A stretch of 64,000 nucleotides of DNA, from NCBI RefSeq assembly GCF_023509525.1, contig NZ_JAKNCJ010000008.1, positions 38,620 to 102,619 of the forward strand. Reading direction: 5' to 3'. Positions 53,977-62,717 of the stretch are shown piece after piece (the first letter of the stretch is position 1; each line of letters opens with the position of its first letter). The notes under the pieces were generated by a model. It searched no databases, was not told the origin of the DNA, and was given only the letters and a program-made list of their open reading frames with translations. This DNA comes from Brachybacterium equifaecis. GTDB lineage: Bacteria > Actinomycetota > Actinomycetes > Actinomycetales > Dermabacteraceae. Position numbers and translations under genes: made by a program.

Positions 53977-54828
53977 CTACGGGGCCGGCGGCGCCTGATC
54001 AACCTGCGGCGCGGCATAGACGTCCACGGTGCGCTGCAGCAGGAGCAGGCCGTCGGGGATCCGCTGGAAGCCGAGGCGCTCGTAGAAGCCGGTGACCTCC
54101 TCGTTCATCGCGTCGATCACGACCACGCGCGTGCCGACGGTCCGCGCGGCCACGAGCACGCGGTGCATCGCATCCGCGACGAGCGCCTCGCCCATGCCCT
54201 GGCCGTGCAGATGCTCGGCGAGCGCGACGCGCGAGAGCAGCATCGCGGGGATCTCCCGCAGTCCCGCCCCCCCGATGCGATCGGGCAGGCGCCCGCGGGA
54301 GATCTTGTGCGCGGAGAGCGTGTAGTAGCCGGTGATCGTGCCGTCGTCGGCCGACCACACCCACGTGCGGGCGGTCATCGTGCGCTCGGCGCGCACGGCG
54401 CTGCGGTGCAACCACGTATCCAGGGTGATGTCTCCGCTGCTGAACTCGCCGATGCGGTGGCGATCAGGGTCCAGCAGCTCGGAGGTGAGGTCGGAGTCGG
54501 CATCGAGGCCCTCGCCGGTGGGTCCGGAGGAGCCGACCAGCCCGTCCATCGGGTTCATCATGTCGCGGATCTCGTGGCAGCGCCGCTCGTAGGCGCGCTC
54601 GAGCCGCTCGTTCGCGTGCGGCGGCTCATCCAGCTGCGCCCACAGGTCATCGAAGTACTGCGCGGGAACGACCGTGGAGGCCTGGTTCTCGCGGAGGACC
54701 TGCTCGGCACGCTCCTCGAGCGCCCGCTGCGCGAAATCCTCCAAGTCCTCACCGGCGAGGTCGGTGGCGCTGCGGACGGCGTCGCTGATCGAGGGAGAGA
54801 TGCTGAAGCGCACATCGGTGCTGGTCAT
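53977..54828 (-). CDS. single-chain TacA-TacT-like antitoxin-toxin fusion (DUF1778 + GNAT)
   Basis: 283 residues from ATG 54828 (AGGAGAACGCC upstream). Residues about 1-75 match a DUF1778/TacA antitoxin: a ribbon-helix-helix start (DVRFSISPSISDAVRSAT), GEDLEDFAQRALEERAEQVL and the toxin-binding tail with LDEPPHANERLERA. After a linker of about 40 residues comes a GNAT of the TacT toxin type: FSSGDITLDTWLHRSA, GTITGYYTLSAHKI, IPAMLLSRVALAEHLHGQGMG (acetyl-CoA site HGQGMG) and VTGFYERLGF with the conserved Tyr. TacT toxins acetylate aminoacyl-tRNAs and block translation. Normally antitoxin and toxin are separate genes; here both are one open frame with no stop between. Divergent from the SOS mutasome. 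Confidence 0.85.
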   Translation of the reverse strand: MTSTDVRFSISPSISDAVRSATDLAGEDLEDFAQRALEERAEQVLRENQASTVVPAQYFDDLWAQLDEPPHANERLERAYERRCHEIRDMMNPMDGLVGSSGPTGEGLDADSDLTSELLDPDRHRIGEFSSGDITLDTWLHRSAVRAERTMTARTWVWSADDGTITGYYTLSAHKISRGRLPDRIGGAGLREIPAMLLSRVALAEHLHGQGMGEALVADAMHRVLVAARTVGTRVVVIDAMNEEVTGFYERLGFQRIPDGLLLLQRTVDVYAAPQVDQAPPAP

Positions 54829-54929
54829 GGCGTTCTCCTGGGATCCGGGGTGCTGGTGCATGCGATGCCCGCCACTCTACGAGAGGCCCCCTGGGGGCGG
54901 GCCGATCTCGTCTGTCCCACCCCTGATCG

Positions 54930-54951
54930 ACAGTAGTGGACACATGTTCGA
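54930..54951 (-). promoter_or_regulatory. imperfect LexA box next to a -10-like TACTGT, facing the TacAT-like gene
   Basis: 54936-54951 matches the actinobacterial SOS box at 13 of 16 positions, with one perfect half-site (TCGAAC on the minus strand). Directly after it on that strand is TACTGT (54935 to 54930), a possible -10 for the toxin gene with a 5' leader of about 95 bases. Confidence 0.4.
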
Positions 54952-54969
54952 TTCTCTGACCTGCGCGGC

Positions 54970-55000
54970 TTGACGCCCGCACCGAGCATCGGCGTACTGT
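54970..55000 (+). promoter_or_regulatory. promoter of the imuA'-imuB cassette
   Basis: TTGACG (54970-54975) and TACTGT (54995-55000), spaced by 19 bases. The perfect LexA box starts at the next base and covers the expected start site. Confidence 0.7.
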
Positions 55001-55016
55001 TCGAACGCATGTTCGA
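55001..55016. promoter_or_regulatory. LexA (SOS) box
   Basis: TCGAACGCATGTTCGA is a perfect palindromic match to the actinobacterial LexA operator. It lies 58 bp before imuA', over the probable transcription start. Confidence 0.93.
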
Positions 55017-55073
55017 TCGAAGCGTCGGTGCCGGGCTCATGCCCGCCAGGTCAGGACAGGAGGCGAGAGACCC

Positions 55074-56069
55074 ATGAGCACTCCCACGCAGCTGCGCCCG
55101 GCGCACGCCGATCGGCCCGACGCCGCCGAGCGGTCCAACCGCGCCGACCGTCTGGCCCGGGCGCGCGCCGCTCTCGGCGCGGCCGAGCGCAGCGCCTCCC
55201 GGTGGGGCGGCCGCATCGACCGCACGGCCCTCGGCGGTCTCAGCGCTGCGGAGCCCGTGCCTGCCGACGAGGATGCCGAGACGCGGGGCGCTGCCGCCGC
55301 GAAGGGCGCCTCCTCCGGTCGCCCGCCACTCGGGCTGGTGCCCTCCCCGCACCGCATCCAGGAGACGCAGGAGACGGGGGAGGAGCCCCCCGCCGATCAG
55401 CCCGCCGGGGCGCCCGGGGCCCCGGCGCCGCTGCCTCCCGACGCGCACTCCCGCCTCCCGCTGCCGGGCCCCCTCGCCTCGCTCGTGCCCTACGGCTCGC
55501 TGCGCGCGGGCAGCTCCGTGGCGATCGAGGGCCCGGGCTCGACCTCCCTGCAGCTGGCTCTCGCCGCGAGCGCGAGCGGTCCCGACGCCTGGTGCGCGAT
55601 CGCGGGGATGCCCCACGTGGGCCTGCGCGCCGCGCGCGATGCGGGTCTGGACTTCTCGCGCCTCGCACTGGTCCCTGCGGTCAGCGCCGAGGAGATGCCG
55701 CAGCTGCCGCAGGTGCTCTCCGCGCTCGTCGACGGCGTCGGCGTGCTCGTGCTCGGGGCGCAGCTGCGGCTGTCCCCGGCGCTGTGGCGCAGCCTGGTCG
55801 ATCGCGCCCGCGCGCAGGACACCCTGCTCGTGGCGGCCGCGCCTCCCGGGCGCGCCGATCTGCACCTGCGCACCCGCAGCGAGATGTGGACGGGACTGCG
55901 CGCAGGCAGCGGGCGCCTGCGCTCGCGCCGGCTGCACGTGAGCTCGGCCGGTCGCGGCATCGCCGGGGAGCGCGAGGCCATCGTGCTCCTGCCCGAGGTC
56001 CACGGTCTGCTCGCCGCCCCCGCCGGGGCCGAGCGCGCGCCTCTGCACGCGGTGCGGAGGGCCGGATGA
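55074..56069 (+). CDS. imuA': ImuA' SOS mutagenesis protein
   Basis: 331 residues with a RecA-like core, of the actinobacterial ImuA' type (Rv3395c). It has SLRAGSSVAIEGPGSTSLQLALAA, where a P-loop would be but without a full GxxxxGKT. Also LVPAVSAEEMPQLPQVLSALVDG and a basic C-terminus with GRLRSRRLHVSSAGRG. Residues 1-125 are a long Pro/Ala-rich disordered part. By family knowledge it binds RecA and ImuB in the damage-induced mutasome. AGGAGG precedes ATG 55074. Its stop overlaps the imuB start (ATGA). Confidence 0.9.
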   Translation: MSTPTQLRPAHADRPDAAERSNRADRLARARAALGAAERSASRWGGRIDRTALGGLSAAEPVPADEDAETRGAAAAKGASSGRPPLGLVPSPHRIQETQETGEEPPADQPAGAPGAPAPLPPDAHSRLPLPGPLASLVPYGSLRAGSSVAIEGPGSTSLQLALAASASGPDAWCAIAGMPHVGLRAARDAGLDFSRLALVPAVSAEEMPQLPQVLSALVDGVGVLVLGAQLRLSPALWRSLVDRARAQDTLLVAAAPPGRADLHLRTRSEMWTGLRAGSGRLRSRRLHVSSAGRGIAGEREAIVLLPEVHGLLAAPAGAERAPLHAVRRAG

Positions 56070-57814
56070 CCCTCCTGCTGCCCCCGGCGCCCCCGGAGCA
56101 GGAGCGCCCCGAGGCCCTGCCCGCCACCCGCACCGCCGCCGTGCTCATCCCCGCCTGGCCCCTCGTCGTCGCGCACGACCACCTCGAGCGCAGTGCCGAG
56201 GGCGGAGCGCGAGCGGACGGGAGCAGGCCGCCACTGATCGTGATGGAGCACCACCGCGTGCTGCACGCCGACGATCTCGCCCGCGCGCACGGGGTGAGCG
56301 CAGGCATGCGGCGCCGCTCAGCGCAGGCCGCCTGCCCCGGAGCGATCGTCGCGGACCGCGACCGGGAGCGCGAGAGCGCCCTGTTCGAGCTGGTCGCCGC
56401 GGCGGTCGACTCGGTGGCCGCGGGCGTGGACGTGCTGCGCCCGGGCGTGCTGCTGATGAGCGCGCGCGGTCCCGCCCGCCACCAGGGCGGGGAGAGCGCC
56501 CTCGCGGAGCGGATCGTGGACGCGGTGGCCGACGCGACCGGCTGGGACTGCGCGGTCGGCATCGCCGACGGTCCCTTCGCGGCGCTGCTCGCGGCCCGCA
56601 CCGGGAGGATCGTGCGCCCGGGCCGCAGCCGCGACTATCTCGCCCCGCATGATCTGGAGGCGCTGCGGGAGGCGCCGGTCGGCCCTGGGTGGGGGCATCG
56701 CGACCGGCCCGCTGCCGTCGGCGAGAAGGGCGGGCGCCTGGATCTCGCCGAGGTCATCGACCTCCTGGCCCGCCTCGGCATCACGAGCCTCGGGGACTTC
56801 GCGGCGCTGCCGCGCGCCTCGGTGCTGACCCGCTTCGGGGCCGACGTCGCCCAGCTGCACCTGCTCGCCAGCGGCGGGGAGCCCATCCCGCCGGCCGCGC
56901 ACCATCCCACCCAGCCCCTCGAGGTGATCCGCGCGCTGGAGACGCCGCTCGTGCGCGCGGACCAGGCCGCCTTCATCGCCCGGCCCATGGCCGAGGAGCT
57001 GCACAGCATGCTGGTGGCCCGCGGGATGATCTGCACGCGCCTACGGATCAGCGCGCGCACCGCCGCGGGCGAGGAGCTCGAGCGCACCTGGCGGCATGAC
57101 GGCGCACTCGCCCCGGCGGACGTCGTGGACCGGATCCGCTGGCAGTGCGACGGCTGGATCACCAGCGCCCGGCTGCGCCGCAGCGGCGCCCAGGAGGTCG
57201 GAGAGATCGTGCGGATCGGCCTGCACCCCCTCCAGCTCATGCCTGCCGGGGAAGGGGCCGCGGCGCTGTGGGGGAGCGCCGGGGAGGCCGCCCAGCGCGC
57301 AGGCCGCGCCTTCGCGCGCGCCCAGGGCCTCGCGGGGGAGGAGGCCGTGCTCGTTCCCGCTGAGATCGGCGGGCGCCTGCTGCGCGAGCAGGTGCACCTG
57401 GTGCCCTGGCGCAGCGAGAAGCCCGATGCCCGGCCCGGCCCCTGGCCGGGATCCCTGCCCCGTCCTCTGCCTGCGGTGGTGTTCGCGCAGCCGCCGCCGG
57501 TGGAGCTGCGCGCCGCGGGCGGCAGCGGCGTGGTCGTCACCGCCCGCGGGCTGCTGAGCGCGGATCCGGCCGCTCTGCGCGTGCCGGCGGGAGAGCGGGC
57601 GCAGGATGCGCCGGCCGACCTGCGCGCGCACGGGCTGGAGCCGGGGCGGGACTACGCCGTCACCGGTTTCGGGCGGCCCAGCATCCTGGACGAGCGCTGG
57701 TGGTCACCCGATGGGGCCCGGGCCGCGCGACTGCACGTGATCCTGGAGGAAGGGCATGCGCTGCTCCTGCTGTCCCGGGCAGGGCAGTGGCATGCGGAGG
57801 GTCTCTATGACTAG
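56066..57814 (+). CDS. imuB: ImuB, catalytically inactive Y-family polymerase homologue
   Basis: 582 residues with the palm-finger-little-finger layout of Y-family polymerases. The metal-binding carboxylate expected after the first strand is missing: AAVLIPAWPLVVA replaces the usual Asp-x-Asp start. Later blocks GVSAGMRRRSAQAACP and LASGGEPIPP are typical of ImuB. The C-terminal about 150 residues probably bind the beta clamp and partners. It serves as an adaptor bringing DnaE2 to lesions. Followed by a hairpin and then, after 357 bp, dnaE2. Confidence 0.93.
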   Translation: MTLLLPPAPPEQERPEALPATRTAAVLIPAWPLVVAHDHLERSAEGGARADGSRPPLIVMEHHRVLHADDLARAHGVSAGMRRRSAQAACPGAIVADRDRERESALFELVAAAVDSVAAGVDVLRPGVLLMSARGPARHQGGESALAERIVDAVADATGWDCAVGIADGPFAALLAARTGRIVRPGRSRDYLAPHDLEALREAPVGPGWGHRDRPAAVGEKGGRLDLAEVIDLLARLGITSLGDFAALPRASVLTRFGADVAQLHLLASGGEPIPPAAHHPTQPLEVIRALETPLVRADQAAFIARPMAEELHSMLVARGMICTRLRISARTAAGEELERTWRHDGALAPADVVDRIRWQCDGWITSARLRRSGAQEVGEIVRIGLHPLQLMPAGEGAAALWGSAGEAAQRAGRAFARAQGLAGEEAVLVPAEIGGRLLREQVHLVPWRSEKPDARPGPWPGSLPRPLPAVVFAQPPPVELRAAGGSGVVVTARGLLSADPAALRVPAGERAQDAPADLRAHGLEPGRDYAVTGFGRPSILDERWWSPDGARAARLHVILEEGHALLLLSRAGQWHAEGLYD

Positions 57815-57852
57815 GGCCGCGATGACGGCGCCCGCAGGAGGGCGGATGCGCA

Positions 57853-57912
57853 GCGGGGCCGCGACCCGGCTGCGGCCGCCCCGAGAGGCGGTGCACCGGT
57901 CCGCGGCCCCGC
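57853..57912. terminator. hairpin between imuB and the small convergent gene
   Basis: GCGGGGCCGCG (57853-57863) pairs with CGCGGCCCCGC (57902-57912) around a 38-base inner segment that can itself fold. Confidence 0.55.
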
Positions 57913-57935
57913 AGGGTCCGGACGGGACGCGGCGT

Positions 57936-58076
57936 TCAGGCCTTGTCGGTGTCGGGGTGCTCGGTCTCCTCGGGCTCGAACGTGTCCTTCTGGCCGAGGG
58001 TGCCGCCGACGCCGCTCTCGTTCAGCTCATCGAGGTCGGTGCTCTCGTCCTGGCCCTGGGGCGTGGTGTCGCTCAT
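57936..58076 (-). CDS. 46-residue acidic small protein, antisense within the mutasome cluster
   Basis: An open frame of 46 codons with AAGGAGACCAG directly upstream of ATG 58076, a very good ribosome site. The product is acidic, contains DESTDLDELNESGVGG and ends HPDTDKA. No known domain. It lies between imuB and dnaE2 on the opposite strand. The remaining sequence of this 357-bp gap holds the dnaE2 leader and the hairpin. Confidence 0.6.
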   Translation of the reverse strand: MSDTTPQGQDESTDLDELNESGVGGTLGQKDTFEPEETEHPDTDKA

Positions 58077-58171
58077 CTGGTCTCCTTCGGAGGGCGCCGG
58101 GGGATCCGGCGCGAGGTCGTCCCAGTGTTGTCGATCCCGGCCGCGGTGTCGAGGCGCAGGGGAGGAGCCCG

Positions 58172-61100
58172 ATGAGCCGATGGTTCCTGGGCCCGCCCGC
58201 CTGGAAGGACCTCGAGGCGGTCCTCTCCGACCGTCCGGTCTCCGCGGTGAACCCGCCCATCACCGTCATCAGCGCGAGCGACGGCGAGCAGACCCCAGCG
58301 CCCGTCCCCTACCGCCCGCGCGCCGACATCGCCTACGCGGAGCTGCACGCCCACTCCCACTTCAGCTTCCTCGACGGCGCCTCCAGTCCCGAGGACATGG
58401 TCGCCCAGGCCTCCGCCCTCGGCCTGCGGGCGCTCGCCCTCGTGGACCATGACGGGCTGCCCGGGGCGGTGCGCTTCTCCCGCGCCGCCCGGGAGCACGG
58501 CCTCGCGACCGTGTTCGGGGCGGAGCTGACCCTCGGCATCGCCCCGCACGCGCAGCAGGCCTCCGCCGCGCCCATGCTCTCCCCATCCCGCACGGGCGTC
58601 AGCGACCCGGACGGCGAGCATCTGCTGATCCTGGTGCGCGACGAGACCGGGTACCGGGAGCTGTCCGCGGCGATCTCCCGCGCCCACCTGGACTCCCGCA
58701 CGAAGGCGACGCCCCGCTACCGGCTCGCGGAGCTCTCGCGGCTCGCCCGCGAGGGGCACTGGCTGATCCTCACGGGCTGCCGCAAGGGCGCCGTCGTCCG
58801 CGCCGTGCGACCGCTCGTGGAGGACGGCGACCTCGAGGGCGCCGCCCGCGAGGCGGCCCGCCAGATCAGCCGCCTCGTGGAGCTGTACGGGGCGGGGAAC
58901 GTGGCTGTCGAGCTGCCCGCGACCGGAGACGTCCTGGCCGATGACCTCCACGACGCCCTCGTGCAGGGCGCCCGGATCGTGCGCGAGGAGGAGGGCCTGG
59001 ACGCCGTGACCCTCCCCGTCCTCACGAGCACCAACGCGCACTACGCCCAGCCCGCCGACAAGCGCCTCGCGGACACCCACGCCGCCCTACGCGCCGGCGT
59101 GCCGCTGGCGGAGGCCGACCCCTACCTCCCCGGCCACCTCGCGCATCTGCGCAGCGGCGAGGAGATGGCCCAGCTCCTGCCCCGATATCCCGGCGCGATC
59201 CGCGAGGCCGCACGCATCGGGCAGGAGTGCGCGCTGGATCTCCAGCTGCTCGCCCCGGACCTCCCGCCCTACCCGGTTCCCGCGGGCCATGACGAGGCCA
59301 GCTGGCTGCGCGCGCTCGTCGAGCAGGAGGCGCAGACCGTCTACGGTCCGCGTCCGGGCGACCCGAGCACGGCCGACGGGGGCGACGGCGAGGGCGGCAG
59401 CGACGGTGCCGGCGGCAGCGAGGAGCGCGTGCCCGGCGCGTGGGCGCAGATCGACCGGGAGCTGCAGGTCATCTGCGACCTGCACTTCCCCGGCTACTTC
59501 CTGATCGTCCACGACCTCGTCGCGTTCTGCGCGCGCGAGGAGATCCTGTGCCAGGGCCGCGGCTCCGCTGCCAACAGCGCCGTCTGCTACGCGCTCGGTA
59601 TCACGGCGGTCGAGCCCGTCGGCCATCACCTGCTGTTCGAGCGCTTCCTCGCACCCGAGCGCGACGGACCCCCCGATATCGACATCGACATCGCCTCGGA
59701 CCGCCGCGAGGAGGTCATCCAGTACGTCTACAGCCGCTACGGCAGGGAGAACGCCGCGCAGGTCGCGAACGTCATCACCTACCGGGCGAAGCTCGCCGTG
59801 CGCGACGCCGCCCGGGCGCTCGGGCACGACGTCGGCCGGCAGGACGCCTGGTCCAAGCAGATCGAGCGCTCCTTCACCTCTCTCGACACCACCGACATCC
59901 CCGATGAGGTGAAGGCGCTCGCCCACCGCCTGCGCGATGCGCCCCGCCACCTCGGCATCCATTCCGGCGGGATGGTCCTCGCCGACCGGCCCGTGATCGA
60001 GGTGTGCCCCGTGCAGTGGGCGGCGATGGAGAACCGCAGCGTCCTGCAGTGGGACAAGGACGACTGCGCCGACGCGGGACTGGTGAAGTTCGACCTGCTG
60101 GGGCTCGGGATGCTGACGGCCCTGGATCACTGCCTGCGCATCATCGGGGAGTACCACGGCGGCCATCACACCCTGCGCGACCTGCCGCAGGAGGACCCCG
60201 CCACCTACGACATGCTCTGCACCGGCGACAGCGTCGGCGTGTTCCAGGTCGAGTCGCGCGCCCAGATCGCGACGCTGCCGCGCCTGAAGCCGCAGACCTT
60301 CTACGACCTCGTGGTGGAGGTGGCCCTGATCCGCCCCGGTCCCATCCAGGGCGGCTCCGTGCACCCCTACATCCGGCGCCGCACAGGGGAGGAGGAGGTC
60401 ACCTTCATCCACCCTCTGCTGAAGAAGTCCCTCGGCCGCACCCTCGGGGTGCCGCTGTTCCAGGAGCAGCTCATGCAGATGGCCGTGGACGTCGCCGACT
60501 TCACCCCGGCGCTCGCGGACCAGCTGCGCCGCGCGATGGGCTCCAAGCGCTCCACTGACAAGATGCTCGCGCTCTCGGACCAGCTGTTCGCGGGGATGGC
60601 CCGCCACGGCATCACCGGCGAGGACGCCGAGGCGATCCACCGCAAGCTGCTGGCCTTCGCGAACTACGGCTTCCCCGAATCCCACGCCTACTCCTTCGCG
60701 TATCTCGTCTACGCGAGCGCCTACCTCAAGTGCCACTACCCGGCCGCGTTCACCGCCGCTCTGCTGCGCTCCCAGCCGATGGGCTTCTACTCCCCGCAGT
60801 CGCTGATCTCCGACGCCCGCCGCCACGGCGTGGTGACCCACGGGGTCGACATCGCGATCAGCGACGTCATGACCACCCTCGAGCTGGGGGAGGGGGCTGA
60901 CGAGGGGGAGGGCGGCCCCGGGTCCCATCGCGCCTATCGCATCCCGGGCACCGAGGAGCTGCTGGGCCCTGCCGCTCGCCATCGCGGACCGACCGGGTGG
61001 AGCGACGCGGAGAAGGAGGCGCTGCGCGCGGCCCGCCCGCAGGTGCAGGGGGAGCGAGCGCGGAGCGGGCCGGCGATCCGACTCGGCCTGGAGCAGGTGC

Positions 61101-61771
61101 GCGGCATCAGCGAGCGGACCGCCGAGGAGATCGTCCATGCCCGCGAGAAGGGCGGCGCGTTCGCCTCCGTCAGCGATCTCGCGCGCCGGGTGCGCCTCAG
61201 CGCCCGTCAGCTCGAGGCGCTCGCCACCGCCGGGGCCCTCGATGGTCTCGCCGGGACGCGCCGCCAGGCGCTGTGGGCGGCGGGCGCCGCGGCTCAGGAG
61301 TCGCCCGATGTGCTGCCCGGTCTCGCCATCGGGGCCGACGCCCCCATGCTCCCGGGCATGAGCGATGCGGAGCTCGCGGCCGCCGACGCCTGGGCCACCG
61401 GCATCACGCTCGCGGACCACCCCATGGCGCTTGTGCGCGCCGAGCTCGAGGAGCGGGGCGTGCGCAGCATTCGCGGGGCGCGCAGCGCCGAGGACGACTC
61501 GCGCATCCGGGTGGGCGGGGTCATCACCCACCGCCAGCGCCCCGCGACGGCCAGCGGCATTACCTTCCTCAGCCTCGAGGACGAGACCGGGATCCTCAAC
61601 GTCGTGTGCTCCAAGGGCTTCTGGTCGCGACACCGGGCGCTGCTGCGCACCTCGCGCTCGATCGTGGTGCGCGGGATCGTGGAGAACGCGACCGGGGCGG
61701 TGAATCTCGTGGCCGACGGGGTCGAGGTGCTGCAGCTCGCCGTGGCGAGCTCCTCGCGCGACTTCCACTGA
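58172..61771 (+). CDS. dnaE2: error-prone DNA polymerase III alpha subunit DnaE2
   Basis: 1199-residue C-family polymerase. The PHP domain begins ELHAHSHFSFLDGASSPEDM (about 55-75) with DHDG; the polymerase palm has PDIDIDIASDRREEV (about 500-515) with catalytic aspartates. Gly/Ser-rich inserts interrupt it near residues 400-420. The C-terminus has the helix-hairpin-helix and OB-fold (FLSLEDETGILNVV). It lacks the long C-terminal tail of DnaE1. It performs SOS mutagenesis together with ImuA' and ImuB. GGGGAGGAG precedes ATG 58172. No LexA box is seen directly upstream of it. Confidence 0.96.
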   Translation: MSRWFLGPPAWKDLEAVLSDRPVSAVNPPITVISASDGEQTPAPVPYRPRADIAYAELHAHSHFSFLDGASSPEDMVAQASALGLRALALVDHDGLPGAVRFSRAAREHGLATVFGAELTLGIAPHAQQASAAPMLSPSRTGVSDPDGEHLLILVRDETGYRELSAAISRAHLDSRTKATPRYRLAELSRLAREGHWLILTGCRKGAVVRAVRPLVEDGDLEGAAREAARQISRLVELYGAGNVAVELPATGDVLADDLHDALVQGARIVREEEGLDAVTLPVLTSTNAHYAQPADKRLADTHAALRAGVPLAEADPYLPGHLAHLRSGEEMAQLLPRYPGAIREAARIGQECALDLQLLAPDLPPYPVPAGHDEASWLRALVEQEAQTVYGPRPGDPSTADGGDGEGGSDGAGGSEERVPGAWAQIDRELQVICDLHFPGYFLIVHDLVAFCAREEILCQGRGSAANSAVCYALGITAVEPVGHHLLFERFLAPERDGPPDIDIDIASDRREEVIQYVYSRYGRENAAQVANVITYRAKLAVRDAARALGHDVGRQDAWSKQIERSFTSLDTTDIPDEVKALAHRLRDAPRHLGIHSGGMVLADRPVIEVCPVQWAAMENRSVLQWDKDDCADAGLVKFDLLGLGMLTALDHCLRIIGEYHGGHHTLRDLPQEDPATYDMLCTGDSVGVFQVESRAQIATLPRLKPQTFYDLVVEVALIRPGPIQGGSVHPYIRRRTGEEEVTFIHPLLKKSLGRTLGVPLFQEQLMQMAVDVADFTPALADQLRRAMGSKRSTDKMLALSDQLFAGMARHGITGEDAEAIHRKLLAFANYGFPESHAYSFAYLVYASAYLKCHYPAAFTAALLRSQPMGFYSPQSLISDARRHGVVTHGVDIAISDVMTTLELGEGADEGEGGPGSHRAYRIPGTEELLGPAARHRGPTGWSDAEKEALRAARPQVQGERARSGPAIRLGLEQVRGISERTAEEIVHAREKGGAFASVSDLARRVRLSARQLEALATAGALDGLAGTRRQALWAAGAAAQESPDVLPGLAIGADAPMLPGMSDAELAAADAWATGITLADHPMALVRAELEERGVRSIRGARSAEDDSRIRVGGVITHRQRPATASGITFLSLEDETGILNVVCSKGFWSRHRALLRTSRSIVVRGIVENATGAVNLVADGVEVLQLAVASSSRDFH

Positions 61772-61799
61772 GACTGCGGCAGAGCCGCCGCCTGAAGAA

Positions 61800-62717
61800 T
61801 CAGAGGCGCCGTCCGAGCCGCCATTCCGCGACACCGCACTGTCCGTACTCGTCGGATCCGGTCGCGAGCACGGTGCCATCTGCCCGGAGACCCACCGTGT
61901 GACGGGCACCGGCGGCGACGGCCACGACGTCGCGCCAAGAACTCACCCGACACTGTCCTGCGGAGTCGTCCCCGGCCGCCAACACCTTCCCATCGGCCGT
62001 GATACCGACAGTGTGGTGGCTCCCCGCCGCGACTGCGGACATGGATCGCCAGGAGCCCACAGCATCGGTGCCGGCTCCCGAAGCTCCTGATGCCAGTACG
62101 CGCCCCTCCGTGGTGAGACCGACAGTATGCACACTCCCAGCGGCGACCATGAGCACATCGGACCAGGAGCCGACGCGGCACTGACCGCGCCGATCATTGC
62201 CTGCGGCTACGACGCTCCCGTCTGCACGCAGCCCCACCGAATGCCAGTCCCCGCACGCGAGTGCGGTCACGTCATGCCAGAGCTCGACGTCGCACGCGCC
62301 CTCGGTGCGACGCCCGGCCGCGAGAACGCTTCCATCTGCACGCAGACCGAGCGTGCATCTCCATCCCGCCGCCACGCCCACGATCCCCGACCATGAGGAG
62401 ACCTCGCACTGGCCGTCAGCATTCCACCCCGCAGCGACGACCGAGCCGTCCTCACGAAGTCCGACGCTGTGCGAGCGCCCGGTGCTGGAGGCGGCATGCA
62501 CAGATCCCGCCGCGACAGCGAGGACGTCCCGCCACTGCGAAACGGAGCACTCCGAAGATCCGACAGGGCCTGCCGCCCTCACGGTGCCGTCCGCAGACAG
62601 TCCGAGGGTATGCCGCGGTCCCGCCGCAAGCGGTGGATGCACCGGGGAAGAATCGCAGCGGAGGAAGAAAGGGGGAATGCCGTCCTCCACCGGGACCTCG
62701 CTCACGCCGTCGGCCAT
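61800..62717 (-). CDS. RCC1-like beta-propeller repeat protein
   Basis: 305 residues from ATG 62717; GTG 62705, which overlaps the upstream stop as GTGA, is the alternative. About seven tandem repeats of the type AAGSVHTVGL..DGKVLAAG..W.DV follow one another, as in RCC1 (chromosome condensation regulator) propellers. No signal peptide or membrane segment is evident. Such proteins in bacteria are usually of unknown function. It is convergent with dnaE2, 28 bp away. Confidence 0.82.
   Translation of the reverse strand: MADGVSEVPVEDGIPPFFLRCDSSPVHPPLAAGPRHTLGLSADGTVRAAGPVGSSECSVSQWRDVLAVAAGSVHAASSTGRSHSVGLREDGSVVAAGWNADGQCEVSSWSGIVGVAAGWRCTLGLRADGSVLAAGRRTEGACDVELWHDVTALACGDWHSVGLRADGSVVAAGNDRRGQCRVGSWSDVLMVAAGSVHTVGLTTEGRVLASGASGAGTDAVGSWRSMSAVAAGSHHTVGITADGKVLAAGDDSAGQCRVSSWRDVVAVAAGARHTVGLRADGTVLATGSDEYGQCGVAEWRLGRRL

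Noticed and set aside
54829..54861. Upstream ATG 54861 for the TacA-TacT-like gene
   Set aside because: ATG 54828 has a well-placed AGGAG and starts the ribbon-helix-helix segment; the extra 11 residues carry no conserved feature.
58077..58171. A second SOS box in front of dnaE2
   Set aside because: Only a partial half-site (TTGTCGAT) is present, without the inverted second half.
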